Source: an uncultured Maritalea sp. (GTDB taxonomy: Bacteria; Pseudomonadota; Alphaproteobacteria; Rhizobiales; Devosiaceae). From it: 23,360 nucleotides of DNA. The first letter of the stretch is position 1; every line of letters begins with the position of its first letter. Positions 8,742-15,553 of this stretch are shown one piece after another. The notes below the pieces were generated by a model. It saw only the letters and a program-made list of their open reading frames with translations. It was not told where the DNA came from and did no database searches. A program made the position numbers and the translations under genes. The DNA is taken from contig CAJXLH010000008.1 in NCBI GenBank assembly GCA_913055925.1, positions 1 to 23,360 on the forward strand, read 5' to 3'.

Positions 8742-9074
8742 TTGGAATAAATCCGCATCTTCAAAATTTGGGTAGATTGCCGACAGATTATCGCAAGTCC
8801 GCTTGGGACGTTTCGCGTTGTCGGTCTGTTTGAATGGTCACCCGACACTTCGTGCTTCGCGTTTTGTAACGCGCCAGCTCACGAAGGCCGGCTAGTAATT
8901 CGCGGTATAGGATCAAATGCACCAATAATCTTCACGCGCACCGTCAGGCTCGCATTCAAGATTGGGTCCAATTTCTGGTTCTTGGTCATTTGATTGTCTT
9001 CAAACTTTTTCGGTCACCCGAAATAATGCAGAAAAGGCTTTAAAGTCAACTGAACGGGCGCAATCCGCTTTAAA
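8742..9074. other. Non-coding region upstream of ileS: candidate structured leader
   Basis: This 333-base gap between ribF and ileS has no convincing reading frame. It contains a nested inverted repeat at 8848-8886. The outer arms CTTCGTG/CACGAAG enclose an inner stem CGCGTT-TTGT-AACGCG, with only a short asymmetric internal loop. Two exact copies of GGTCACCCGA lie at 8836-8845 and 9012-9021. If transcription begins near 9010-9020 on the minus strand, ileS mRNA would carry a leader of about 270 bases including this structure. No run of T follows the hairpin on either strand, so a simple terminator is unlikely. A T-box leader would be unexpected in this lineage, and none was recognised. Confidence 0.45.
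9023..9049 (-). promoter_or_regulatory. Candidate promoter for ileS
   Basis: Read on the minus strand, TTGACT (9049-9044) is followed after 15 bases by CATTAT (9028-9023), a four-of-six match to TATAAT. A copy of the GGTCACCCGA repeat lies directly beside it at 9012-9021. The spacing is short for a sigma-70 promoter, so the call is tentative. Its main support is the position after ribF and ahead of a long ileS leader. Confidence 0.3.
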
Positions 9075-10052
9075 CTAAGCGGCAAAAAACCCAAGTGCGC
9101 GATCAAGATCGGAAATTGCTTTTTCTTCGGCCAAAATCGCTTTGGCGTCCAAGCTGTCCTGATCCATAGCGGCGATCAGGTCGTCAACACCATCAAACTT
9201 CTTTTCGCTGCGTAAATACTTGACCACCGCAACTTCCAAACGTTCGCCGTAGATTTCTTTTTGGAAGTCAAAGATATGGGTTTCAAACAGCACCTTGCCA
9301 TTGTCGAACATCGGGCGGCGGCCATAGCTCGCCACACCGTCATAGGCTTTGCCGTTATGCAATACGCGCACCGCATAAACGCCTTGCTTCAACCCTTCAA
9401 AGGGTGAAAGCGCCACATTGGCTGTTGGATAGCCCAGTTCGCGACCGCGTTTATCACCATGTCGAACTTCGCCGGTGATGAAAAAGTGGTAGCCCAAAAG
9501 CGCGTTGCCCGCCGGGACATCACCCTCTCGCAATGCGTCTCGCACACGAGATGACGAAACATGTTCGTCCGAGACATCGAGCATTGAACAAATCTCAACA
9601 TCAAACCCGTGTTCTTTGCCGGCGCCGGCCAAAAAGTCCGGCGTGCCTGCGCGCGCCTTGCCGAAATGGAAATCTGCGCCCACGGCAACGGCGCTGACAT
9701 TGATCGAATCAACAAGATAGTCGGCGACAAAGCTTTCAGCAGTTTTGCCCGCAAGGTCTTTATTGAACGGCATCACGATGATCCCATCAAAACCAAGCGC
9801 TTCGACAAGACGTGCTTTTTGGTCGCGTTCGGACAGGCGAAACATAAATGGTTCTGGGGCAAAGAAGTCGCGCGGATGCGGCTCAAAGGTCAATACAAGC
9901 GCAGGTTTACCCTTAGCGGCGGCTAGCGCCTTTGCCTTTTCAAACACGCGTTGGTGGCCACGGTGACATCCATCAAAGTTGCCGATGGCGATGGCCGCGC
10001 CGCGCAAATGTGCGGGGAACTGGGAAACATCCTCAACAATAGTGAACGCCAT
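9075..10052 (-). CDS. ribF: Bifunctional riboflavin kinase / FAD synthetase
   Basis: Phosphorylates riboflavin to FMN and adenylylates FMN to FAD. From the ATG at 10052 the protein has 325 residues; an upstream extension of 24 codons in the same frame begins with a doubtful start and adds nothing family-like. An AAGGA site lies about 11 bases before the chosen ATG. The nucleotidyltransferase domain has GNFDGCHRGH at residues 24-33 and SSSRVRDAL at 166-174. The C-terminal flavokinase domain has RGRELGYPTANV at 202-213, GVYAVRV near 224-230 and FETHIFDF near 256-263. Gene order ribF-ileS-lspA is widespread, though here a 333-base gap separates ribF from ileS. It is divergent from cheY. Confidence 0.97.
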   Translation of the reverse strand: MAFTIVEDVSQFPAHLRGAAIAIGNFDGCHRGHQRVFEKAKALAAAKGKPALVLTFEPHPRDFFAPEPFMFRLSERDQKARLVEALGFDGIIVMPFNKDLAGKTAESFVADYLVDSINVSAVAVGADFHFGKARAGTPDFLAGAGKEHGFDVEICSMLDVSDEHVSSSRVRDALREGDVPAGNALLGYHFFITGEVRHGDKRGRELGYPTANVALSPFEGLKQGVYAVRVLHNGKAYDGVASYGRRPMFDNGKVLFETHIFDFQKEIYGERLEVAVVKYLRSEKKFDGVDDLIAAMDQDSLDAKAILAEEKAISDLDRALGFFAA

Positions 10053-10264
10053 AATGCGGGTGGTCCTTCGTAAGCCCAAAGGGGGAGCTATCGCAACAAT
10101 TCGCGCGCAACCTGCCCTTTTCAACTTGGTTTTGCAAGCTGTAGATACAGAGACATTCGTTTAGACGAACTCAGTAGTTTTCCGCAAGTGTTGGTTTACA
10201 CCCATTTCAAACCGCCCCTGTAACATCGACGTGATTAGAGTTGGAAATGTACTGGGGACCAACC

Positions 10265-10657
10265 ATGACGTTAGACAAAAATATGCGCATTCTCATTGTG
10301 GACGACTATGCCACCATGCTGCGTATTCTTCGAAATCTATTAAAACAACTCGGCTTTGAAAATGTCCACGACGCATCTGACGGCAAGGAAGCGCTGCGGC
10401 GCTTCGAAACCTGCCGTTACGATCTGGTGATTTCGGATTGGAACATGGAGCCAATGACCGGCTTTGAGCTATTGAAAGCCGTTCGGGCGAACCCGGAAAC
10501 GGCAGGCACCAAGTTCATTATGATCACCGCTGAAAGCGCGACCGAAAACGTGATTGCCGCCAAGCGTGCTGGCGTTGATAACTACATCATCAAACCATTC
10601 ACAACGGAAGTTTTGCGCGGCAAACTTGAAGCTGTGTTTCATCAGCAGGTGGCCTAA
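10265..10657 (+). CDS. cheY: Chemotaxis response regulator CheY-like
   Basis: A stand-alone 130-residue receiver domain that, when phosphorylated by CheA, would bind the flagellar motor switch. The ATG at 10265 is chosen because GGGGA lies about eight bases upstream; an in-frame TTG 24 bases earlier has no such support. Acidic residues Asp 13 and Asp 14, phosphoacceptor Asp 58 in ISDWNM, Thr 88 in MITAES and Lys 110 in IIKPF are all present. DWNMEPMTG followed by LLKAVR is typical of CheY rather than of general receivers. The next gene, one base after the stop, is a CheZ phosphatase, which makes a chemotaxis role likely. No other che genes are in the window. Confidence 0.92.
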   Translation: MTLDKNMRILIVDDYATMLRILRNLLKQLGFENVHDASDGKEALRRFETCRYDLVISDWNMEPMTGFELLKAVRANPETAGTKFIMITAESATENVIAAKRAGVDNYIIKPFTTEVLRGKLEAVFHQQVA

Positions 10658-10658
10658 A

Positions 10659-11297
10659 ATGAGTGTTGCAACCGCATCAGATGGCGCACCCTTTGCGCAA
10701 CAGGCCGAGTTGGACAGCAATGCGGACAATGCCATTCCGTTGCGCGAAGTCATCAGCATGGCTGAAAAGGTCACTGCCGCATTAAAACCTTTGGTGCGTA
10801 GCCTTGATAAAGCCATGTATCGCGAGCTTAAAGACATGCTCGACAGCATTGAGGCGTTGCGCGGTGATTTATCAAAAGTCGATCCGGACGACATTTTTTC
10901 CCGCCGCATTCCAGAAATGGGGCGCGAGTTGAGCGCCATTGTGTCAGCAACCGAGGTGGCCACCAACTCGATCATGAACATTGCAGAACAGGTTTTGGCC
11001 GCCGATAAGTCGGACCCGGCAGCATATGGCGCCCTTGTTGAACAGCACATGATGGCGATTTTTGAGGCCTGCACCTTTCAGGATCTCACCGGCCAACGCG
11101 TGACGCGGGTTATTCAAACCATTGAAGTTATTGAAGAGCGCATTGAAGTGCTTTGTCGGATGATTGAGAACAATCAAATCACCCCCACCGCTTCAAAAGT
11201 CTCAGATACTGAAAAGCGCAATAGGGCGCGTTTGGTCAAAGGCCCTGCCAATCAAGGCGAAGGCATTAGCCAAGACGCCATTGATTCAATGTTCTAG
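10659..11297 (+). CDS. cheZ: CheZ-family CheY-phosphate phosphatase
   Basis: A 212-residue, mostly helical protein expected to dephosphorylate CheY-P. The catalytic segment FEACTFQDLTGQRVTRVI contains QDLTGQ at residues 141-146. Asp 142 and Gln 146 correspond in motif to the Mg-contacting Asp and water-positioning Gln of E. coli CheZ (DFQDLTGQ). Long helices cover about residues 30-170, followed by a charged linker. The C-terminus EGISQDAIDSMF resembles the CheY-binding tail peptide of CheZ. The ATG at 10659 lies one base after the cheY stop, so the two are probably translated together. A longer frame from 10554 only runs backwards through cheY. The gene ends 25 bases from a convergent HAD gene. 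Confidence 0.9.
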   Translation: MSVATASDGAPFAQQAELDSNADNAIPLREVISMAEKVTAALKPLVRSLDKAMYRELKDMLDSIEALRGDLSKVDPDDIFSRRIPEMGRELSAIVSATEVATNSIMNIAEQVLAADKSDPAAYGALVEQHMMAIFEACTFQDLTGQRVTRVIQTIEVIEERIEVLCRMIENNQITPTASKVSDTEKRNRARLVKGPANQGEGISQDAIDSMF

Positions 11298-11322
11298 CGA
11301 TCTGAACCGGACCTTTCAGTCC

Positions 11323-12171
11323 TCACCACGCAAGCTTTGGACTATATCCCACGCTGTTGGCGCCAACCGGTGTCAGCAGCTTTTCAATAAGCGCAGCATC
11401 TGGCGCATCCACGGGACCCAATTCATGGGCGTGGATCGAACCTGAGATAAACAAGAACCCTGCCCCGATTGTTTTTGCGCCCGTCGCGTCTGTGCGCGTG
11501 CTATCGCCAATCGCTAAGACGCGTTGATCGTTAGGTGCAATGCCGCGCGTTTCAGCCGCCAATTGAGCGGCTTTTTCATAGATTGGCGGATAAGGCTTGC
11601 CGGCCATAATCACATTGCCACCTACCTCATCATAAACGTCGGCAAGCGCGCCGCCGCAATAAACAAGCTCATCGCCAATTTCGACAAATTTGTCGGGATT
11701 TGCGCAAATGAATGGCAAATCGCGCCGTTTCCAATCGTGCACTTCCTCAGCATAATCCTCCGGCGTTTTGCCATATTCGAGGTCCGAGCAAACAATCGCC
11801 TTTGCATCTTCTAAAGCGCCGAACTTTACGTCGATCCCGTCAAAGATGCCGCCATCACTTTCCGGGCCCAAACGATAAATGGTTTGTCCCGCATAATCTG
11901 CGATCAGATCGCGGGTCACTTCGCCCGAACTCACAAGCGCATCAAACGCATCTTGCGGCACACCCATATCGAGAATTTCGGCAGTGATTTCAGCCGAAGG
12001 GCGCGGCGCGTTGGTGACCAAAATCACAGCCCCGCCTGTTTGGCGAAAACGTTGTAGCGCATCAACGGCCTGTTTATGCACCCGCTCACCATTGTGCACG
12101 ACGCCCCAAACGTCGCAAAAAAGCGTGTTGAATTGGCTCGACAGGGCGCCAAGCCCAATGCGTTCAATCAT
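11323..12171 (-). CDS. HAD-superfamily class IIA hydrolase (TIGR01459 type)
   Basis: A 282-residue phosphatase-like protein of the HAD superfamily, resembling the TIGR01459 family found in alphaproteobacteria; its substrate is not known. Motif I is FCDVWGVVHNG with nucleophile Asp 20; the usual second Asp of DxD is replaced by Trp, as in this family. Motif II is VILVTNAPRP (49-58), motif III the Lys of MAGKPYPPIYEK (Lys 192), and motif IV IGDSTRTDATGA (221-232) with GDSTRTD at 222-228. The ATG has AAGGA about seven bases upstream. It begins 27 bases after the EAL-protein stop, so the two probably form an operon. Confidence 0.9.
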   Translation of the reverse strand: MIERIGLGALSSQFNTLFCDVWGVVHNGERVHKQAVDALQRFRQTGGAVILVTNAPRPSAEITAEILDMGVPQDAFDALVSSGEVTRDLIADYAGQTIYRLGPESDGGIFDGIDVKFGALEDAKAIVCSDLEYGKTPEDYAEEVHDWKRRDLPFICANPDKFVEIGDELVYCGGALADVYDEVGGNVIMAGKPYPPIYEKAAQLAAETRGIAPNDQRVLAIGDSTRTDATGAKTIGAGFLFISGSIHAHELGPVDAPDAALIEKLLTPVGANSVGYSPKLAW

Positions 12172-12198
12172 TTTGGTTCCTTGGGTCTGGGCTCTGGA

Positions 12199-13425
12199 TT
12201 AGCGTGCGGCGCGGCGTGAACCGGCTCCGGCAAGGTCGGGTCTTACAGGCGATGCGGGTGCGATGTGATCGCCCTGCGCGTATGGGATTTTGTCGTCCAA
12301 TAGCTCGAGCACTTCTTGCTCTGAAGAGACATTGTCCATGATTAATCCAACGCCATAGCGCTCGACATAATCGGCGATATCAGCACGGTGATAATCAGTG
12401 TAGTGCAGCGGATTATCGATAAAGCGCTGCGCGTCTGCTTTCACATATTTCACACCACGCTCTGAATATTGCTGGAAGGACAAACGTAATGAGCTTGCCT
12501 CGCTCAAGCAAACGCCAGCGCCGGCGCGTACCAAATCAGCCAAAATCTGCTTCTCGGCTCCATCCAAAACGCTGAAGACGGGTTCTGGGATCATCAGCAT
12601 GATGCTCACCGCCACCGCGCGATTTGAATTGAAGATGCCAGCAACGGTGTCCGCCCCTTCCGCATCACGCAACAATGATCGCGAAATCGGCACAAAAATT
12701 GTGGTTGGATCGCCAGTGATATTTGAACGGTGGACGATGTTGGCTGCCTGGCGCACCAAGAACTGCTCAAGCTGTGAAATTGTGCCAGTCAGATCATCGT
12801 GATGCAAAAACTCTTCTGCACTATGCAGTGAGCCATCATCTGCGAGCAGTTTTGGCATCAACTCATAACCAAGCGTTCGGCGCTGCGGCAGCGTCACGAT
12901 GGGCTGCAAATATTGCTCGATTTGATTGTTCGCCAGCGCGCGCTGTACCATCTCGATGGGGAGATCCGGCTCAGGCTCGTTGATCACCTCGATCCCGCCC
13001 GTCTCAGTGGGTTCAGCGTGCATGGTGTAAGTGCCGCTTTGCGGTGGGGCCTTAGCCTGTGCTTCTTCCACTTCGGCAACGGCTTCGGCTAACTGGCGCA
13101 CCACAGTGCCGAGCACAGAAACATCAGCTTCCAAATTGTCCGTGCGCTCTTTCATATTGAGGTCGGACAAAAAGGTCACCTGATCGCTCACGAGTTCGGT
13201 TGTTTTGGCGATGGTGGTGAGTTGGCGCGCGATTTCTTCGGTTTGCTTAACGAGATAATTCTCGGTTCGACGGCGAAACACGCCTTCAATAAACACAATG
13301 CCCGCAAGCAGCGCCACGACCGTTATCAAAAAGGCTTCGATCATCGTGAACCCGAGCGCAAAATAGGCGGTCACGCCAATGCTCAGGCACGCAATAGCCA
13401 AAAATAACAATACGATCGCACGCAA
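12199..13425 (-). CDS. Membrane-anchored degenerate EAL-domain protein, TipF-like
   Basis: A 408-residue protein with two N-terminal hydrophobic helices (about 3-25 and 28-48), a probable coiled coil (about 55-125) and a C-terminal EAL domain (about 160-395). The EAL domain is recognised from YLQPIVTLPQRRTLGYEL, VKYVKADAQRF and PYAQGDHIAP. Key catalytic positions are altered: EAL reads ELM, the conserved Asn of the NIS motif is Pro 246, the DDFG motif is absent (LSEASS there), and AEGVE reads IMDNVSS. It probably binds or once bound c-di-GMP but does not hydrolyse it. The architecture matches TipF, a c-di-GMP-binding flagellar assembly protein of Caulobacter, and cheYZ lies nearby; the TipF equivalence is inference. 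The frame starts with TTG at 13425, with AAGGA about 11 bases upstream; the next in-frame ATG would lose the first membrane helix. Confidence 0.8.
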   Translation of the reverse strand: MRAIVLLFLAIACLSIGVTAYFALGFTMIEAFLITVVALLAGIVFIEGVFRRRTENYLVKQTEEIARQLTTIAKTTELVSDQVTFLSDLNMKERTDNLEADVSVLGTVVRQLAEAVAEVEEAQAKAPPQSGTYTMHAEPTETGGIEVINEPEPDLPIEMVQRALANNQIEQYLQPIVTLPQRRTLGYELMPKLLADDGSLHSAEEFLHHDDLTGTISQLEQFLVRQAANIVHRSNITGDPTTIFVPISRSLLRDAEGADTVAGIFNSNRAVAVSIMLMIPEPVFSVLDGAEKQILADLVRAGAGVCLSEASSLRLSFQQYSERGVKYVKADAQRFIDNPLHYTDYHRADIADYVERYGVGLIMDNVSSEQEVLELLDDKIPYAQGDHIAPASPVRPDLAGAGSRRAAR

Positions 13426-13647
13426 AACCGTTCGGGTCCTTCATTCTCAAGAGAATCCGCTCGCACCATCTTTAGCATTTCAAGCGCGGCCTTCAAAGCG
13501 CCGCGTGAAATGAGACAGGCGAAAACGCAGTTGAACACATTTTTTTTCAAAATTGCATCACTTACAAACGCTTTGTTTACCCTAATTGGCAAAAATCAAT
13601 TTCAGCAGAATGCGAAAGTAAGACCCAGAATCGGGAGTACCGCCAGA
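13426..13647. other. Divergent intergenic region (EAL protein / sigma-54 regulator)
   Basis: About 220 bases separate the starts of two divergent genes, so promoters for both must lie here. The sequence is AT-richer than its flanks with runs of T and A near 13540. I could not identify a convincing sigma-70 pair or a sigma-54 (GG-N10-GC) site. The open frame upstream of the regulator start through this region does not resemble protein of the family. Confidence 0.4.
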
Positions 13648-15108
13648 ATGCCAGTTGCTAATGGCACAGCATGTTCTACGCAAATTCTTGTTGTAGATCA
13701 GGACAGGTCTGTCCACCAAAATTGCGAAAAGTTCCTGTCTCGTCAATGGGATAGTGACGGCACATGTACTCAAGTGGATTGCGGACGCAGCGCCCAATCC
13801 ACCCTTAAGTCGCACGAGTATGACGTCATCATTTGCGATCTTGATACAATTTCCGATTTGGATAGCGATAGCGAATCCGCCTTGTTGAAATTAACAAGTT
13901 TGGCGCCAGGAGCACTTGTACTTGCGCTGTCGAACGGCGGTTCTGTGTCGATGGCCATGGCTTGCATGCGCTCCGGTGCGCATGATTACTTCGCGAAACC
14001 GCTCAATCTACAAGTTGTATTTGAACGTATTGAAGAGCTTTCGTTGCGCCATGGCAAGCGCCGCCAGTTTGCGCAAACCAACACCCAAGCTGAAACCGTG
14101 GACTTTGAAGGTTTTGTCGGCGCATCGCCACAAATGAAAGTGATTTACGATCAAATCACCCGCATTGCCCCTTCTTCTGCACCTGTGTTCATCACAGGGG
14201 AAAGCGGCACTGGAAAAGAAGTCTGTGCCGAAGCGCTTCATGCGCGTTCGCCGCGCGCTGACAAGCGCTTTGTTGCCATCAACTGTGGCGCGATCCCGCG
14301 CGATTTGATGGAAAGCGAACTGTTTGGCGTTGTCAAAGGCGCATTCACAGGTGCTATGGAAGACCGTGCAGGCGCAGCTGAATTGGCCAATGGCGGGACG
14401 CTGTTCCTTGATGAAATTGGCGAGTTGGACTTAAGCCTACAAGCCAAGCTTTTGCGTTTCTTGCAAACCGGCACCATCAACCGTGTGGGCGATGCGATGC
14501 CGCGAGAGCTCGATGTGCGTATTATTTGCGCCACCAATCGCAACCCAATGCAAATGATCACCGATAAAGTGTTCCGTGAAGACTTGTTTTATCGCTTGCA
14601 CGTCTTGCCGATCCATTTGCCGCCTCTGCGTCAGCGTCCGGCAGATATTATGCCGATTGCTGAGAACTTTCTTGCGCAATATGCAAGAGAAGAAGGCAAA
14701 AACTTTGTTGGGTTTGACCGCGAGACAGCAGAACGCTTTATGTCGCGAGATTGGCCGGGCAACGTACGGCAAGTTCAAAATCTCATTCGCCGCATCGTCG
14801 TGATGCATGATGACGAGTTGGTCACGTTGCGCATGGTGCGCTTGGCTGACATTGAGGCAAATGGAGCGCCGCAGCCGGTCCCGACAACGCATATGCCAAA
14901 CCGTCACGCGCAAGAAGCCGTGCAGCAAATGCAACCGCTTTGGAAGCAAGAGCAAAAGATCATTGAAGATGCGCTGACCGCATTTGGTGGCAATATTTCA
15001 CAAGCGGCTGCCGCGCTTGAAATCAGCCCATCAACGATCTACAGGAAAAAGCAAACCTGGGAAAAGCTTGAAGCTGAAGCCCTCGCCCGCTCTGTTTCTG
15101 CCGCTTAG
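13648..15108 (+). CDS. Sigma-54-dependent response regulator (NtrC/LuxO type)
   Basis: A 486-residue enhancer-binding transcription factor. The ATG at 13648 is preferred: GGGAG lies about 11 bases upstream and the receiver domain begins at once, whereas the 46 in-frame codons further upstream look non-coding. The receiver (about 10-130) has Asp 17, a phosphoacceptor Asp 64 (IICDLDT) and Lys 117. The AAA+ domain (about 155-380) has Walker A GESGTGKE (184-191), the sigma-54-contacting GAFTGA loop (231-236), Walker B GGTLFLDEIGEL (249-260) and DWPGNVRQVQNLIRR near 368-382. A Fis-type helix-turn-helix lies at about 440-470 (NISQAAAALEISPSTIYRK). All elements for ATPase activity and sigma-54 contact are intact. 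No partner histidine kinase is in the window, so the signal is unknown. A GNAT gene follows after three bases. Confidence 0.93.
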   Translation: MPVANGTACSTQILVVDQDRSVHQNCEKFLSRQWDSDGTCTQVDCGRSAQSTLKSHEYDVIICDLDTISDLDSDSESALLKLTSLAPGALVLALSNGGSVSMAMACMRSGAHDYFAKPLNLQVVFERIEELSLRHGKRRQFAQTNTQAETVDFEGFVGASPQMKVIYDQITRIAPSSAPVFITGESGTGKEVCAEALHARSPRADKRFVAINCGAIPRDLMESELFGVVKGAFTGAMEDRAGAAELANGGTLFLDEIGELDLSLQAKLLRFLQTGTINRVGDAMPRELDVRIICATNRNPMQMITDKVFREDLFYRLHVLPIHLPPLRQRPADIMPIAENFLAQYAREEGKNFVGFDRETAERFMSRDWPGNVRQVQNLIRRIVVMHDDELVTLRMVRLADIEANGAPQPVPTTHMPNRHAQEAVQQMQPLWKQEQKIIEDALTAFGGNISQAAAALEISPSTIYRKKQTWEKLEAEALARSVSAA

Positions 15109-15111
15109 CAA

Positions 15112-15553
15112 ATGGAAAATCTTCGCTTTGCACAAGCAACCCAAGATGATTTGGAGTTGCTGGTTGATCTTCGCCTGAAAGCCATGCGCCCAAGCCTTGA
15201 GGCAATTGGTCGGTTTAACCCCGACCGCGCGCGCCAACGCTTTACGGACGAATACGAGCCAGAGCATACCCGCCTGATCCTTCAGAATGGCAAGTTTGTC
15301 GGCTGTTTTGCGCTATTGCCGCGCGACAAACATCTATATCTTGGTCATTTCTACTTGCTGCCGGAGACCCAAGGGCGTGGCATCGGCAAGTTCGTGATGG
15401 GCGAGCTTCTCGGTGTTACAAAAGCGCTCAAGCAACCTTATCGTATTGGAAAATAGCCCCGCCATTTCCTTTTATGAGCAGTTCGGCTTTGAGATTAGCG
15501 AACAAGATGGTGTCGATATCACAATGGAATGGTCGCCTACTCGCTCATCTTGA
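15112..15553 (+). pseudogene. GNAT-family N-acetyltransferase, apparently frameshifted
   Basis: The first frame (ATG 15112, stop TAG at 15454-15456) encodes 114 residues with the GNAT acetyl-CoA-binding region LGHFYLLPETQGRGIGKFVM and then stops. In the +1 frame, codons from 15443 read VLENSPAISFYEQFGF and continue to a TGA at 15551-15553. That segment is exactly the conserved next part of a GNAT domain (VL-x-N-x-x-A-x-x-FYExFGF). The two halves are therefore one gene split by a net shift equivalent to one extra base (or two missing) between about 15430 and 15443. This may be a true mutation or a sequence error; recoding is less likely. Without the shift the product would be about 147 residues, a normal GNAT length. 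It follows the sigma-54 regulator after three bases. Its restored end would overlap the convergent GT39 gene by 17 bases. Confidence 0.8.

Noticed and set aside
8742..9074. A T-box riboswitch ahead of ileS
   Set aside because: No T-box consensus or specifier/antiterminator layout was seen, and such leaders are not expected in alphaproteobacteria.
9065..9082. Inverted repeat CCGCTT-TAAACT-AAGCGG spanning the ribF stop codon
   Set aside because: No T-tract follows in the ribF direction; the A-run beside it is the coding end of ribF. It may be chance.
10469..11074. A 201-codon minus-strand frame across cheY and cheZ
   Set aside because: It lies antisense to two genes with clear family motifs, and its product resembles nothing known.
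15441..15456. Programmed +1 frameshifting as the explanation of the split GNAT gene
   Set aside because: No recognised slippery site or stimulatory structure is visible. A simple indel or sequence error fits better.
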